DNA of 64,000 nucleotides from an uncultured Lachnospiraceae bacterium (GCA_947631625.1 CANRMA010000008.1:62001-126000); one strand, 5' to 3'; shown: positions 45,583 through 55,156, counted from the first letter of the stretch. A program made the numbers and translations. Notes: a model not told the origin generated them from the letters alone.

Positions 45583-46947
45583 TTAATTTTTGAAGCTGTG
45601 GATCGGCGCGGGTATCCTTCCTCCCCTGTTTACAAAGTCGTCGCACGAATACTGATTTACAGGCATTATCGGCGCATAGCCAAGCAGCCCGCCAAACTCC
45701 ACAGTCTCTCCTACTCCTTTTCCTATTACCGGAATCAGGCGCACGGCGGTGGTCTTCTGATTGACCATCCCTATCGCCATCTCATCCGCAATAATTCCCG
45801 ATATGGTTGTAGCTTTAGTATTCCCAGGAATTGCGATCATATCAAGACCGACCGAACAAACACAGGTCATCGCTTCCAATTTTTCCAGAGTAAGAGCGCC
45901 CGCGCTTACCGCATCTATCATTCCCTGATCCTCACTGACCGGAATAAAAGCGCCGCTTAAACCTCCCACATAGGAAGAAGCCATAACTCCGCCTTTTTTC
46001 ACCTGATCGTTTAAAAGGGCAAGCGCCGCCGTCGTACCCGGAGCGCCGGCATACTCCAGACCGATCTCGCATAATATATCCGCTACACTGTCTCCTATCG
46101 CCGGCGTGGGCGCAAGTGAAAGATCCACTATACCGAAAGGAACATTAAGCCTCTTCGAAGCCTCTTTTGCGACCAACTGACCCACACGGGTGACTTTAAA
46201 CGCCGTTTTCTTTATTGTTTCGCAAAGCACCTCGAAACTTTCTCCTCTTATCCTGCCAAGCGCCGTTTTTACAACTCCCGGTCCGCTTACTCCGACGTTT
46301 ATGATCTTATCGGCCTCTGTCACGCCATGAAAAGCCCCTGCCATAAACGGATTGTCGTCCGGAGCATTGCAGAATACTACCAGCTTGGCGCAGCCCAACG
46401 AATCCGCATCCTTTGTTTCTTCCGCAGTCTGTTTGATTATTTCTCCCATCATTTTTACCGCGTCCATATTTATTCCGGTCTTGGTAGAGCCTACATTGAC
46501 CGAACTGCATACCCTTTCCGTTACGGACAGAGCTTTGGGAATAGACTGTATAAGAAATTCATCGGCCTTGGTCATTCCTTTTGATACGAGCGCGGAATAG
46601 CCGCCTATAAAATTAACTCCTACTTCGTGCGCCACTTTATCCAGCGTATTGGCAATAGAAACAAAATCCTCTGCGGATCTGCAGGCCGCGCCGCCCACAA
46701 GCGCAATTGGTGTAACGGAAATCCGTTTATTTACTATCGGTATACCGTATTCGCCTGATATCTCCTCTCCTGTCTTAACTAAATCTTTGGCCGCCTCATA
46801 TATTTTATGATAGATTTTCTCATTTAATAATTTTAAATCCGAATCTATACAGTCAAGAAGACTGATACCCAGTGTGATCGTCCTGACGTCCAGATTTTCT
46901 TTCTCTATCATCTCATTGGTTTCCGCAACCTCGAATATATTGATCAT
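45583..46947 (-). CDS. PFL-family protein (DUF711)
   Basis: A 454-residue protein of the UPF0210/DUF711 family, built like a relative of pyruvate formate-lyase but without a known activity. Typical segments are [17 protein letters not shown] near the start and the glycine-rich [12 protein letters not shown]. In Firmicutes it is regularly next to an ACT-domain protein, as here (45 bases upstream). No glycyl-radical motif or activase gene is seen. Function unknown. Confidence 0.9.
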   Translation of the reverse strand: MINIFEVAETNEMIEKENLDVRTITLGISLLDCIDSDLKLLNEKIYHKIYEAAKDLVKTGEEISGEYGIPIVNKRISVTPIALVGGAACRSAEDFVSIANTLDKVAHEVGVNFIGGYSALVSKGMTKADEFLIQSIPKALSVTERVCSSVNVGSTKTGINMDAVKMMGEIIKQTAEETKDADSLGCAKLVVFCNAPDDNPFMAGAFHGVTEADKIINVGVSGPGVVKTALGRIRGESFEVLCETIKKTAFKVTRVGQLVAKEASKRLNVPFGIVDLSLAPTPAIGDSVADILCEIGLEYAGAPGTTAALALLNDQVKKGGVMASSYVGGLSGAFIPVSEDQGMIDAVSAGALTLEKLEAMTCVCSVGLDMIAIPGNTKATTISGIIADEMAIGMVNQKTTAVRLIPVIGKGVGETVEFGGLLGYAPIMPVNQYSCDDFVNRGGRIPAPIHSFKN

Positions 46948-46991
46948 TCTGATAATTATCTCCTTAGTCGATATTTTGCTTTATTTAAACA

Positions 46992-47264
46992 CTAAATTCT
47001 GTGCATCTGGTTAAAGATTTCTTCTTTCTGGCACTTGATAATGACTCCGATGCTCTCGCCGAGCACCCCAAGCTCCTCCACGATAAGCGCAAAATCCTTA
47101 GTTGTCTTATTGGTATCCACGATCATCATCATATTAAAATAATCCTGTACAATGGTCTGGGAAATATCGAGTATATTGATCTGGTTATCCGCCAGATAAG
47201 TACACACTTTTGCGATAATTCCGACCGTATCTTTTCCGACAACCGTAATTATAGTCTTTTTCAT
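46992..47264 (-). CDS. ACT-domain protein (UPF0237)
   Basis: A single ACT domain of 90 residues (MKKTIITVVGKDTVGIIAKV, then NQINILDISQTIVQDYFNMM). Such proteins bind amino acids or similar ligands and are paired with the DUF711 protein, as seen here. An in-frame ATG at 47288 would add eight residues but lies in the leader. Its ligand is unknown. Confidence 0.92.
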   Translation of the reverse strand: MKKTIITVVGKDTVGIIAKVCTYLADNQINILDISQTIVQDYFNMMMIVDTNKTTKDFALIVEELGVLGESIGVIIKCQKEEIFNQMHRI

Positions 47265-47286
47265 AAATATTACCGTTCCTTTCAGC

Positions 47287-47681
47287 ATTCTGTATTATAG
47301 ACAATTGCAAAACCATGATATACGTTATCGAGATTGTACAAATTTAACAAAACCTTGCAGGCACGCTTGCGCTGCATTGAGCGCAGTAGCGGCACTAAGC
47401 TCGAAAACACCTCGCTAAGTGCCGACGCGCTCAGAGCGCCTGCAATGGTGTTTGTTAAATATGTACAATCAATATACGTTGAGAGAGAGTTTCGCTATTA
47501 CCTATTATTAGATATTTGCGAAAGTCTTTCTCATAACCTAGAATTTAGTAAAAATATACAAATAAGGGGTGACTCTGCGGGCAATACTTGTTTTGCCTTT
47601 GCAACGGAACACCGTTTTGTATATTTTTGCTAAATTCGTAAGTTTCCATAACAGTTTCGCAATCACTTATTCTGTATTATA
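47287..47681. repeat. Structured ~395-bp element with nested inverted repeats and 13-bp flanking direct repeats
   Basis: Fills the 412-base gap between the MBL and ACT genes; no coding capacity is seen. The flanks are identical (ATTCTGTATTATA, 47287-47299 and 47669-47681). Block A: arms 47332-47362 and 47438-47470 pair nearly fully and enclose three small hairpins (47369-47384, 47390-47424, 47427-47439), a cloverleaf-like fold. Block B: arms 47541-47562 and 47616-47637 pair with one mismatch, inside an outer TTGCGAAA/TTTCGCAA pair (47516-47523, 47655-47662). The left end recurs at 19300-19366. It looks like a non-autonomous mobile or dispersed structured repeat. Confidence 0.75.
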
Positions 47682-48471
47682 TTTCGATCATATCGGAAAC
47701 TTCGCTTCGTTTCGCAACGTAAATGGGGAAATCCCCTTCTTTATATTTTCCTGACATAATAAGTTCCAGTTTAACGGCCTCATAAGCAAGTTCCGGAAGA
47801 TTATTCTCTTTGCTTAAATGTGCGAGAACGACCGCCTTAGTATGAGAGTTTAGAAGCTGCGTAAGCAGCCTGCCCGCCGTCTCGTTGGCAAGATGTCCTT
47901 TTTCGCCTAAAATACGCTGTTTGAGATAATACGGATATGAGCCTGCCTGAAGCATGTTTATATCGTGGTTGGCTTCCAGATATATGACGTCAAGTCCCTG
48001 CATACAGGCTATCGTATAATCATTATAACAGCCCAGGTCCGTAACTATTCCGATTTTTTTCTTATCATGACTTATCCTGTAAGCTACCGGCTGCGCGGCA
48101 TCATGCGAGGTCTGCATAGGATAAAGAGTCAGGTCTTTTATCGTATATTTTTCATCGGCGTTTATGCAATGAAAAAGCGACTCATCTATCTTCCCAAGAC
48201 CGGCTGTCTGCTTTATCGCCTGTATGGTGCCTTCCGTCGCATAGATCGGCAAGCCGTATTTTCTTGCCATGACTCCGAGTCCGTTTATATGGTCGGCATG
48301 TTCATGCGTTATAAAAATACCGTCTATTTCGGAGGCTTTTAATCCAAAGGACGCAAGCCCTTCTTCTATCCGCTTACCGCTTATCCCGGCGTCTATCAAA
48401 ATATGTGTAGTATCAGAGCCCGCATATACGCAGTTTCCGCTGCTTCCGCTGGCTATGCTGCATAGTCTCAT
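47677..48471 (-). CDS. MBL-fold metallohydrolase (YycJ/WalJ-like)
   Basis: A 264-residue metallo-beta-lactamase fold protein with the motif THEHADHINGLG (residues about 55-66) and further histidines in SHDA and a final VLAHLSKENN. YycJ-type members act in DNA metabolism or cell-wall regulation; the function of this one is not determined. The stop codon lies inside the right flanking repeat of the 47.3-kb element. It follows the FtsA-like gene with a six-base gap. Confidence 0.9.
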   Translation of the reverse strand: MRLCSIASGSSGNCVYAGSDTTHILIDAGISGKRIEEGLASFGLKASEIDGIFITHEHADHINGLGVMARKYGLPIYATEGTIQAIKQTAGLGKIDESLFHCINADEKYTIKDLTLYPMQTSHDAAQPVAYRISHDKKKIGIVTDLGCYNDYTIACMQGLDVIYLEANHDINMLQAGSYPYYLKQRILGEKGHLANETAGRLLTQLLNSHTKAVVLAHLSKENNLPELAYEAVKLELIMSGKYKEGDFPIYVAKRSEVSDMIEI

Positions 48472-48477
48472 AAGTAA

Positions 48478-50931
48478 TCAGTCTTTCCAATAAATTTTTA
48501 TCACATCGCCGCTGTGGATCGGCTCCATGTACTGTGCGTTTTTACCGTTTAATTCCGTCACTATCCCGCTGCCCTGCGGTGAAGACAGATCAAAATCTAT
48601 ATAATCGAACACATCCACGAAAATATACCCCGTCTTGCCGACTAAAATTATCTGTTCATCATTCACCGTTACCTGAATGGAGGTCGGCCCGGAAGGACCG
48701 GCGCTTTGCGCATTTTCGATTGGTCCGGATGTCTCCGCGGCGGAATTTTCTGACACTTGTGTCATATTTTTATCTGCCGCCTGCGTACCTGAACCTTCCG
48801 ACGCTGCATCTGCCGCGTTCTGCCCAATCGCATTTTCTGCCGCTTCATGCCCTGCTGCTGCATTGCCTGCTGCCTCCTGACCTGCCGCTGCACTGCCTGT
48901 CGCTTCATGCCCTGCTGCTGCATTGCCTGCTGCCTCCTGACCTGCCGTTACATTGCCTGCTGCCTCCTGACCTGCCGCTGCACTGCCTGTCGCTTCATGC
49001 CCTGCCGCCGCTTCGTCCGTGCGCGTCATTCCTGCATTTTCCAAATTCATATTAAATATATTGTTCTCTTCCTTTTTAGGCTCGCTCTTTACATAGCTTC
49101 CGTCATCTTCCGGAAGATTGGCGTAAGTGTCCGGCGCGCCGCTTCCGTATATATCGCGGTCCGACAACTGAAGTTCTTCCATTGTCCAGATAACCGAAAA
49201 GTTCTCATAAACTCTGGTGTCCACATCGGCAAGTTTATTGTTTACATAAATATTCAGATCCTTATTGATAATAACATCCATAAATTCCGCGATCTGGCCC
49301 ACAGTATAATAATTCAGAAACTCGATCTTATCATTTTCCCGGATTGAGTAATAACCCGACTGCAAAGTACCGTTTACCTCGGCGAACTGCGGCAGTTCTA
49401 TTTTCTTTTCATTTACCTCTACCCACATGGTTTTCCCGTATTCGGGAAGCTGATTTATATCCAATGACGCAGGCTCTCCTGCCGTCGATTCGACAACATT
49501 GATCTGGTCATTTGCATGTATTGACGTGTAAATGTCGGCCTCCTGACCGTTCACGGTTATAACAGCCGCCTCGCCAAGCAGACCTCTTGTGATGCGCGGT
49601 TTGCCGTTTACAAAATAATTAAGCTCTTTCCCGCGCTTAGGGAAAAGTCCGTCGTTGGCAAACTCGGCCTGCATAGCGGCATCCACCACTGCAAGTTTAT
49701 TATTATCATAAAGCTTTACTCTCTGCTCGTTAAAATAGACAAAGATAAAGTTATTGCTCTGCTCATAAAAACTTAAGCATATACCGATTGGCGTAACCAT
49801 AAGGGAATCCCTTTGGGCTTCATCATCATAAAAATCAACATTCAACATCACTTCCTCGCCGCGCACGGCTACTCTCTCATCCTGAATGCCAAGCTGCCCT
49901 GCAAGGGCGTCAGTATAACCTTCCAGTCTTCCGCCGCCGCCTACCACAAAAACGGCGCTTACCGACTTGCCGCCGTTTAACTCCCTGATCTTATCGGCGA
50001 CCTGCTTAGTCATATCCTCAATCACAGGCTCGGTCACATCAAGCAGCTGCGCTTTGGTGATAGTCTGCTTAAGCCCCATTATATCTTTATATTCTATCGT
50101 TTCTTTTTCTCCGGCCTGCCGTTTGATCATTTCCGCGGTCTTAAAATCCACAAGACAATGTCTGGCTATGACTTCCGTAAGCGCATCTCCGGCAATCGGT
50201 ATCATTCCGTAAGCTATAATGCTTCCGTCCTTAGTAATGGAAATATCGGACGTACCCGCTCCAACATCGACAAGCGCAATATTAAGCATACGGTACATCT
50301 GCGGTATTGCCACCTGAATCGCCGCAATAGGCTCCAAAGTCAGATTAACGACCTCAAGTCCGGCAATCCCCACCGCCTTATAAAGTCCGTCTACGACATC
50401 ATCAGGCAGGAAAGTTGCTATAATATCCGCTCCGATAACTTTTGCCTTATGTCCCTCCAGATTTCCTATCGGATAATGGTTTAAATAATAACGCACAACC
50501 GAATATCCCACGCAGTAAAACTTTATATCGGAGTCGTTGGAATCAAGGAATTCCTTATAAGCCTTCTCCACTCCCATTGAATCAAGGGCATAGATATCCT
50601 CTCCGCTTATCTCTTTTTCACTTTGAAATTCACATTCCACATTTGTAGTCGTTGTGCGCAGCACACGGCCTGCCGCCGCAATACAGACGTCTTTAAGCTT
50701 TCTCCCTATCTTGGCTTCCAGACAGGTCTTGACCTCATTGATCGTCGCCCCTACCTTATGTATATCATGAATCTGCCCATCAAGCATAGAGCGCGTTTCA
50801 TGCTCTCTTATGCACTGTGCCGCCACATGGAAATTGTCTCCGGTCTTATATCCTACCGTACCTACAATGCTTCTGGTTCCTATATCCAGTCCGAACACTA
50901 TCTGACTTGGTAATTTTATTGCTTCTGCCAC
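48478..50931 (-). CDS. Large FtsA-like actin-fold protein with repeat linker
   Basis: An 817-residue protein. Residues 1-390 form an actin/FtsA-type ATPase (FGLDIGTRSIVG phosphate-1, VDVGAGTSDISI phosphate-2, FVVGGGGRLEGY adenosine). The rest has several beta-rich modules and, at about 640-700, a low-complexity Ala/Gly/Glu linker with six ten-residue units of the AAAGHEATGS / AAAGQEAAGN kind, coded by 30-base tandem repeats (48832-49012). Clostridia often have such an enlarged FtsA paralogue; role in division or envelope assembly is inferred. GTG start, with GGAGG inside the coaE end (16-base overlap). Confidence 0.85.
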   Translation of the reverse strand: MAEAIKLPSQIVFGLDIGTRSIVGTVGYKTGDNFHVAAQCIREHETRSMLDGQIHDIHKVGATINEVKTCLEAKIGRKLKDVCIAAAGRVLRTTTTNVECEFQSEKEISGEDIYALDSMGVEKAYKEFLDSNDSDIKFYCVGYSVVRYYLNHYPIGNLEGHKAKVIGADIIATFLPDDVVDGLYKAVGIAGLEVVNLTLEPIAAIQVAIPQMYRMLNIALVDVGAGTSDISITKDGSIIAYGMIPIAGDALTEVIARHCLVDFKTAEMIKRQAGEKETIEYKDIMGLKQTITKAQLLDVTEPVIEDMTKQVADKIRELNGGKSVSAVFVVGGGGRLEGYTDALAGQLGIQDERVAVRGEEVMLNVDFYDDEAQRDSLMVTPIGICLSFYEQSNNFIFVYFNEQRVKLYDNNKLAVVDAAMQAEFANDGLFPKRGKELNYFVNGKPRITRGLLGEAAVITVNGQEADIYTSIHANDQINVVESTAGEPASLDINQLPEYGKTMWVEVNEKKIELPQFAEVNGTLQSGYYSIRENDKIEFLNYYTVGQIAEFMDVIINKDLNIYVNNKLADVDTRVYENFSVIWTMEELQLSDRDIYGSGAPDTYANLPEDDGSYVKSEPKKEENNIFNMNLENAGMTRTDEAAAGHEATGSAAAGQEAAGNVTAGQEAAGNAAAGHEATGSAAAGQEAAGNAAAGHEAAENAIGQNAADAASEGSGTQAADKNMTQVSENSAAETSGPIENAQSAGPSGPTSIQVTVNDEQIILVGKTGYIFVDVFDYIDFDLSSPQGSGIVTELNGKNAQYMEPIHSGDVIKIYWKD

Positions 50932-51530
50932 AGATATTCCTCCAATTTTCTATCGATCCGTTCGCATACGGTCTCAAAATCCCCGCTGTTATCAATAACA
51001 AAATCACAATGCCTACGGAATTCTTCCTCCGAAAGCTGCTTTTGTATAATGCTGTCTATTTTTTCGTCCGAATAAGCCCTTGAACTTTTAAGCCTCTTTC
51101 GCCTTACTTCGGCATCCGTGTAAATATACCAAAGCTCATCCACAATATCCGCATAACCCGACTCTATTAAAAGCGCCGCTTCTATAAAAAGAAAATCTGT
51201 TTTATTTTCCTTTTCTTCCCTTCGTACATCTATTTGTTGTAAAATATATTCTTTTACGGCAGGATGCACTATGTTATTTACTTTACCCAACAATACGGCA
51301 TCGGAAAAAATTTTTGCCGCCATTTTAGCTCTATCTATATGACCGTCAGGCTCCAAAATATCCACTCCCAACAATCCAACCAATTCATCATAGCATTTTT
51401 GACCGGGTTCTTCAAGCATATGAGCGGTTTTATCCGCCATAATTATATCACAGTTATATTTATCGTTAATGTATTCCAAAAGCCTCGACTTACCTGCGCC
51501 TACTCCTCCGGTTATACCTATTACTTTCAT
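50916..51530 (-). CDS. coaE: Dephospho-CoA kinase
   Basis: Last step of coenzyme A synthesis. The P-loop GGVGAGKSRLLEY is at residues 7-19; the ADKTAHML and LLIESGYADIVDELWYI segments are typical. Length 204. It follows polA, as in many Firmicutes, and overlaps the FtsA-like gene start by 16 bases. A palindrome of the ATAACATATGTTAT type lies 13 bases upstream of the start. Confidence 0.96.
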   Translation of the reverse strand: MKVIGITGGVGAGKSRLLEYINDKYNCDIIMADKTAHMLEEPGQKCYDELVGLLGVDILEPDGHIDRAKMAAKIFSDAVLLGKVNNIVHPAVKEYILQQIDVRREEKENKTDFLFIEAALLIESGYADIVDELWYIYTDAEVRRKRLKSSRAYSDEKIDSIIQKQLSEEEFRRHCDFVIDNSGDFETVCERIDRKLEEYLWQKQ

Positions 51531-51542
51531 AAAAAACTCTCC

Positions 51543-51556
51543 ATAACATATGTTAT
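51543..51556. promoter_or_regulatory. Perfect palindrome ATAACATATGTTAT (copy 3)
   Basis: Same 14-base palindrome as at 22209, lying directly after the polA stop codon and 13 bases before the coaE start codon. Confidence 0.4.
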
Positions 51557-54412
51557 TTATTTTGCGTCATACCAAGTAAGCCCCGTATGCAGGTCTATCT
51601 CCAGCTTGACCGAAAGTTTTGCGGCCTTCTGCATCTCTTCTTCAAGTATCTGCCGCACTCTTTCCTCCTCAGGTTTATAGGTTTCTATTAAAAGTTCATC
51701 ATGAACCTGTAATATGAGCCTTGACTTAAGCCTTTCACTTTTAAGCTTAGACCATACATTTATCATCGCAATTTTGATAATATCGGCCGCAGTTCCCTGA
51801 ATGGGTGAATTCATCGCAACGCGCTCGCCAAAAGAACGCTGCATGAAGTTACTTGAAGAAAGTTCGGGGATCGGTCTTCTCCTGCCAAACATCGTGGTAA
51901 CATAACCGTTTTCCTTGGCATCAGCCACCAGTTTATCAAGGAAAGTCTTTATACCCGGATATGTTGCAAAATACTGCTCTATATACTGCGCGGCCTCTTT
52001 TCTCGAAATACTCAGATCCTGACTTAAGCCAAAAGAGCTTATACCGTAAACTATTCCGAAATTGACCGCTTTGGCGTTACGCCTCTGTAAACTCGTAACT
52101 TCCTCAAACGGAGTATGAAAAACTTTGGAAGCGGTAATTCTGTGAATATCCTCATCCATCTGATATGCCTCTATAAGCTGCTTATCATCGGACATATGCG
52201 CCAACACCCTAAGCTCGATCTGGGAATAATCCGCATCCATGAAAATGTAACCGTCCTCCGGTACAAAAACTTTTCTTATCTGACGGCCAAGCTCCATACG
52301 TATAGGAATATTCTGCAGGTTAGGCTCAGTGGAACTGATTCTGCCGGTAGCCGTAATTGTCTGGTTAAAAGTAGAATGTATGCGGCCGTCTTTTCCTATA
52401 TATGACGCAAGACCGTCAGCGTAGGTTGATTTAAGTTTAGCAAGCCCCCTGTATTCCAGTATATCCGCTACCACCGGATAGTCCGGCGCAAGCTTTTCCA
52501 AAATATCGGCTGCGGTGGAATAGCCTGTCTTGGTCTTTTTTCCGCCTTTTATACCCATTTTTTCAAATAAGACCTCTCCAAGCTGCTTGGGGGAATTTAT
52601 ATTAAACTTAACTCCGGCTTTATCATAGATTGCCTGCTCCAACTCCACAATACGCCCTGAAAGCGCCTCTCCGTATGTCTTCAGCTCGTCCGGCAGCGCC
52701 TTTATGCCGTACTTTTCCATATCGTACAAAACTCTCGATAAAGGCATTTCTATTTCATAAAAAAGAGAGATCATACCTTCTTTATCAAGCCTCTCCTCAA
52801 GCTTCGGCGCAGACATTAAACATACATAAGCCTGATAGCAGGCAAACTTCATAAATTCCTCCGGCTTTGCTTCCATAGTCTTAACATAAGAAAGCTTCTC
52901 ACAGACCTGCTTTTTATCCGGAAGGATCAAATTGAGATACTCATTTGCAACAGCTTCCGCATCATAATCATTTTTCAGCGGATTAAGAAGATAAGCCGCA
53001 AGCAGTATATCAAAATATCTTCGGGACTTAAACGCCTCCATTACGTCTCCGCGCTCATGTCCGTTTTCATGTCCGTTTGCGTCTTCATCTTTTTTGACTC
53101 CGTCTTTTACGTCTTTATCTTTTTTTGCCTCATCTTTTACGTCTTTATCTTTTTTTGCCCCGTCTTTTGCATCTAAACCTCCAATATCCGGCTCATCCGG
53201 CAGGTACTGAGAGGCACTTGTTTCGATCATATCGTAAATCTGCTTAATATCGCAGACGTTTAGTTTACATAACTTGTCATTTAACATCGTAAGCTTATCC
53301 GCAAGATAAGCTACGGTTACAAAACCCTGACAGGGTATAAAATATACTTCCGTCCCGGAAAGCGCGATCGCAGCTCCCGCGCAGCCGCTTCCCTGCTCTT
53401 TGCCATCCCTCATAACGGCAAGACCGATCTTACAGCCTTCCGGCTTTCCACACTGCTCACCCAGACGCGCAAAAAGCGCTTCCACTTCGGCAAATTCACT
53501 AAGCTCCTTAAAATTCTCAACCTGCGCATTGGAAGCCGACGCCTCTTTTTTAAATCTGCTTAAAATATTTTTAAAATCAAGTTGTTTACATAATATATAC
53601 GCTTCTTCCGTATAAAAATCACCTATTCTTGCATCTTCAAAAGAAAAATCAAAATCCGCGTTTACATTTATCGTCGCCAAAACCTTACTTAAATCGGCCA
53701 ACTCCTTATTATTGATAAGAGACTCCCTCACAGCCTTCTTGGAAACCTCATCCACCTTCGCATAAATATTTTCCAAAGAACCAAACTGCGCCATTAGCTC
53801 CGTCGCCGTCTTTTCGCCCACTTTGGGCACACCGGGAATATTGTCGGCAGTATCTCCCATAAGCGCCTTTAAATCTATAAACTGCTTTGGCGTAACCTGA
53901 TATTTTTCTTTGACGTCCGCCGCATAATAGTCCTCCACCTCAGTCCTGCCACCCTTAGTCTTAGGAATACGGATCTTGATATGCTCCGTCGCTACCTGCA
54001 AAAGGTCTCTGTCACCCGATACGAGCGACACCTCCATTCCTTCTTTCTGCGCGCGGTTAGCCAATGTACCTAAGATATCGTCGGCCTCAAGCCCCTCTTT
54101 TTCAACTATACAGATACCCATAGCCTTAAGCATATCTTTCATCACAGGCACCTGCTCCCTAAGTTCCTCAGGCATAGGCTTTCTGGTTCCCTTATATTCA
54201 CTGTATATCTCATGCCTGAAAGTCGGCGCATGAACATCAAAAGCCACCGTAAGGAAATCCGTCTTTTCCTCTTCAAGTATTTTAAACATAATATTTAAAA
54301 AGCCGTAAATAGCATTGGTATGAAAACCCTTGCTGTTAGTCAGCATCGGTACGCCATAAAAAGCTCTGTTCAATATACTGTGTCCGTCTATTAAAACTAA
54401 CTTGGAAGCCAT
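51557..54412 (-). CDS. polA: DNA polymerase I with a repeat insertion
   Basis: Polymerase of 951 residues for Okazaki fragment processing and repair. Residues 1-290 are the 5'-3' exonuclease (MASKLVLIDGHSILNRAFY; DTADNIPGVPKVGEKT). The middle domain lacks the metal-binding DxE, so it should not proofread. The polymerase domain has motif A DADYSQIELRVLAH and motif C QVHDELLIE. At about residues 415-450 there is a charged insertion with AKKDKDVKD repeats, coded by about three 30-base units (53085-53170), lengthening the protein over its usual ~880 residues. It follows the zinc-finger gene by 31 bases. Confidence 0.96.
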   Translation of the reverse strand: MASKLVLIDGHSILNRAFYGVPMLTNSKGFHTNAIYGFLNIMFKILEEEKTDFLTVAFDVHAPTFRHEIYSEYKGTRKPMPEELREQVPVMKDMLKAMGICIVEKEGLEADDILGTLANRAQKEGMEVSLVSGDRDLLQVATEHIKIRIPKTKGGRTEVEDYYAADVKEKYQVTPKQFIDLKALMGDTADNIPGVPKVGEKTATELMAQFGSLENIYAKVDEVSKKAVRESLINNKELADLSKVLATINVNADFDFSFEDARIGDFYTEEAYILCKQLDFKNILSRFKKEASASNAQVENFKELSEFAEVEALFARLGEQCGKPEGCKIGLAVMRDGKEQGSGCAGAAIALSGTEVYFIPCQGFVTVAYLADKLTMLNDKLCKLNVCDIKQIYDMIETSASQYLPDEPDIGGLDAKDGAKKDKDVKDEAKKDKDVKDGVKKDEDANGHENGHERGDVMEAFKSRRYFDILLAAYLLNPLKNDYDAEAVANEYLNLILPDKKQVCEKLSYVKTMEAKPEEFMKFACYQAYVCLMSAPKLEERLDKEGMISLFYEIEMPLSRVLYDMEKYGIKALPDELKTYGEALSGRIVELEQAIYDKAGVKFNINSPKQLGEVLFEKMGIKGGKKTKTGYSTAADILEKLAPDYPVVADILEYRGLAKLKSTYADGLASYIGKDGRIHSTFNQTITATGRISSTEPNLQNIPIRMELGRQIRKVFVPEDGYIFMDADYSQIELRVLAHMSDDKQLIEAYQMDEDIHRITASKVFHTPFEEVTSLQRRNAKAVNFGIVYGISSFGLSQDLSISRKEAAQYIEQYFATYPGIKTFLDKLVADAKENGYVTTMFGRRRPIPELSSSNFMQRSFGERVAMNSPIQGTAADIIKIAMINVWSKLKSERLKSRLILQVHDELLIETYKPEEERVRQILEEEMQKAAKLSVKLEIDLHTGLTWYDAK

Positions 54413-54443
54413 ATCAAAGTTCCTTTCTTATCTAAATACAATA

Positions 54444-54761
54444 TCATAATAAAATAACAAGTGCTATTATTATTAGCGCTGCTACAGCCAATTCCAGCCA
54501 TATGAGAGTATGCTTCAGGGTATGATTTAATTTTACTCCGCTCCTCGCAGCCGCAAGCTTCCTTGAAAGAGCATTCATCAGATTAAAATTATTTCCTGAT
54601 TCCAGACGCTCAAGTCCCTCCATCACCAAAAGCTGTATGGTAAGTTCCTCCATACACTCAGGACATGAATCTACATGTTCTATAAATTTTTTTAATTCTA
54701 CGCCCTCTAATTCGTCATTCAAAAAGGCGGGAATCATTTTTTCCGCATCCTTGCACTTCAT
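54444..54761 (-). CDS. Zinc-finger anti-sigma-like membrane protein
   Basis: A 105-residue protein with an N-terminal zf-HC2 motif (HVDSCPECMEEL) and one C-terminal helix (WLELAVAALIIIALVILL). This is the build of RsiW-type anti-sigma factors, but no sigma gene is adjacent, so the partner is unknown. It heads a transcript that continues into polA, coaE and the FtsA-like gene. Confidence 0.82.
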   Translation of the reverse strand: MKCKDAEKMIPAFLNDELEGVELKKFIEHVDSCPECMEELTIQLLVMEGLERLESGNNFNLMNALSRKLAAARSGVKLNHTLKHTLIWLELAVAALIIIALVILL

Positions 54762-54920
54762 ATATACCCCTTACCGCAATATACCGCATATCAGAATAAT
54801 CAGCCATAAACACCGGTTCTGCCGCTTCTCCTACCGGATATCATATATTATTTTCAGATGATCATGAAGCCAATACTTAAATTTATTATATACTATAATC
54901 GGACGCTTTGCAAAAAATAC

Positions 54921-54949
54921 TTGTCAAGCCCACTCAGTTATGATAAGAT
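54921..54949 (+). promoter_or_regulatory. Promoter of tRNA-Leu
   Basis: -35 TTGTCA (54921-54926), 17-base spacer, -10 TAAGAT (54944-54949) with a TGA extended -10. It ends 26 bases before the tRNA. Confidence 0.6.
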
Positions 54950-54975
54950 ATAACTCGGTTATCAAATATAAATAC

Positions 54976-55058
54976 GCCGGCGTGTCGGAATGGCAGACGA
55001 GGCAGACTCAAAATCTGTTGTGGGCAACCACGTGTGGGTTCAAGTCCCACCGCCGGCA
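54976..55058 (+). tRNA. tRNA-Leu (CAA)
   Basis: Cloverleaf of 83 bases: acceptor GCCGGCG/CGCCGGC with A as discriminator, anticodon stem GCAGA/TCTGT with loop CTCAAAA giving anticodon CAA (leucine, TTG codons), long variable arm GTGG-GCAA-CCAC as expected for leucine, and T-arm GTGGG/CCCAC with TTCAAGT. No CCA is encoded. It marks the left edge of the accessory region. Confidence 0.95.
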
Positions 55059-55124
55059 GTAAATTATTGAATAACCCTTGTGTGGGACTTGAACCTGTTC
55101 ATCCGGCCCACCGCCGGCAGTAAA
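55046..55124. repeat. tRNA 3'-end duplication (att-like)
   Basis: The 18 bases CCCACCGCCGGCAGTAAA (55046-55063, the tRNA 3' end and three bases beyond) recur at 55107-55124. Between them, 55080-55095 is an inverted copy of the T-arm (GTGTGGGACTTGAACC). Such copies are left when elements integrate into and leave tRNA 3' ends. No integrase gene remains in the window. Confidence 0.65.
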
Positions 55125-55156
55125 AATGGCGTAAACTCAAGGTTTTTCGTTTCATT

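Noticed and set aside
47332-47470. Simple rho-independent terminator between the MBL and ACT genes
   Set aside because: The stem is very long, branched, lacks a T-run at its end and recurs elsewhere; it is better seen as part of the structured element.
48534-49347. Cysteine-rich reading frames on the plus strand opposite the FtsA-like gene
   Set aside because: They mirror the repeat-coded linker and a well-supported gene; no ribosome-binding sites.
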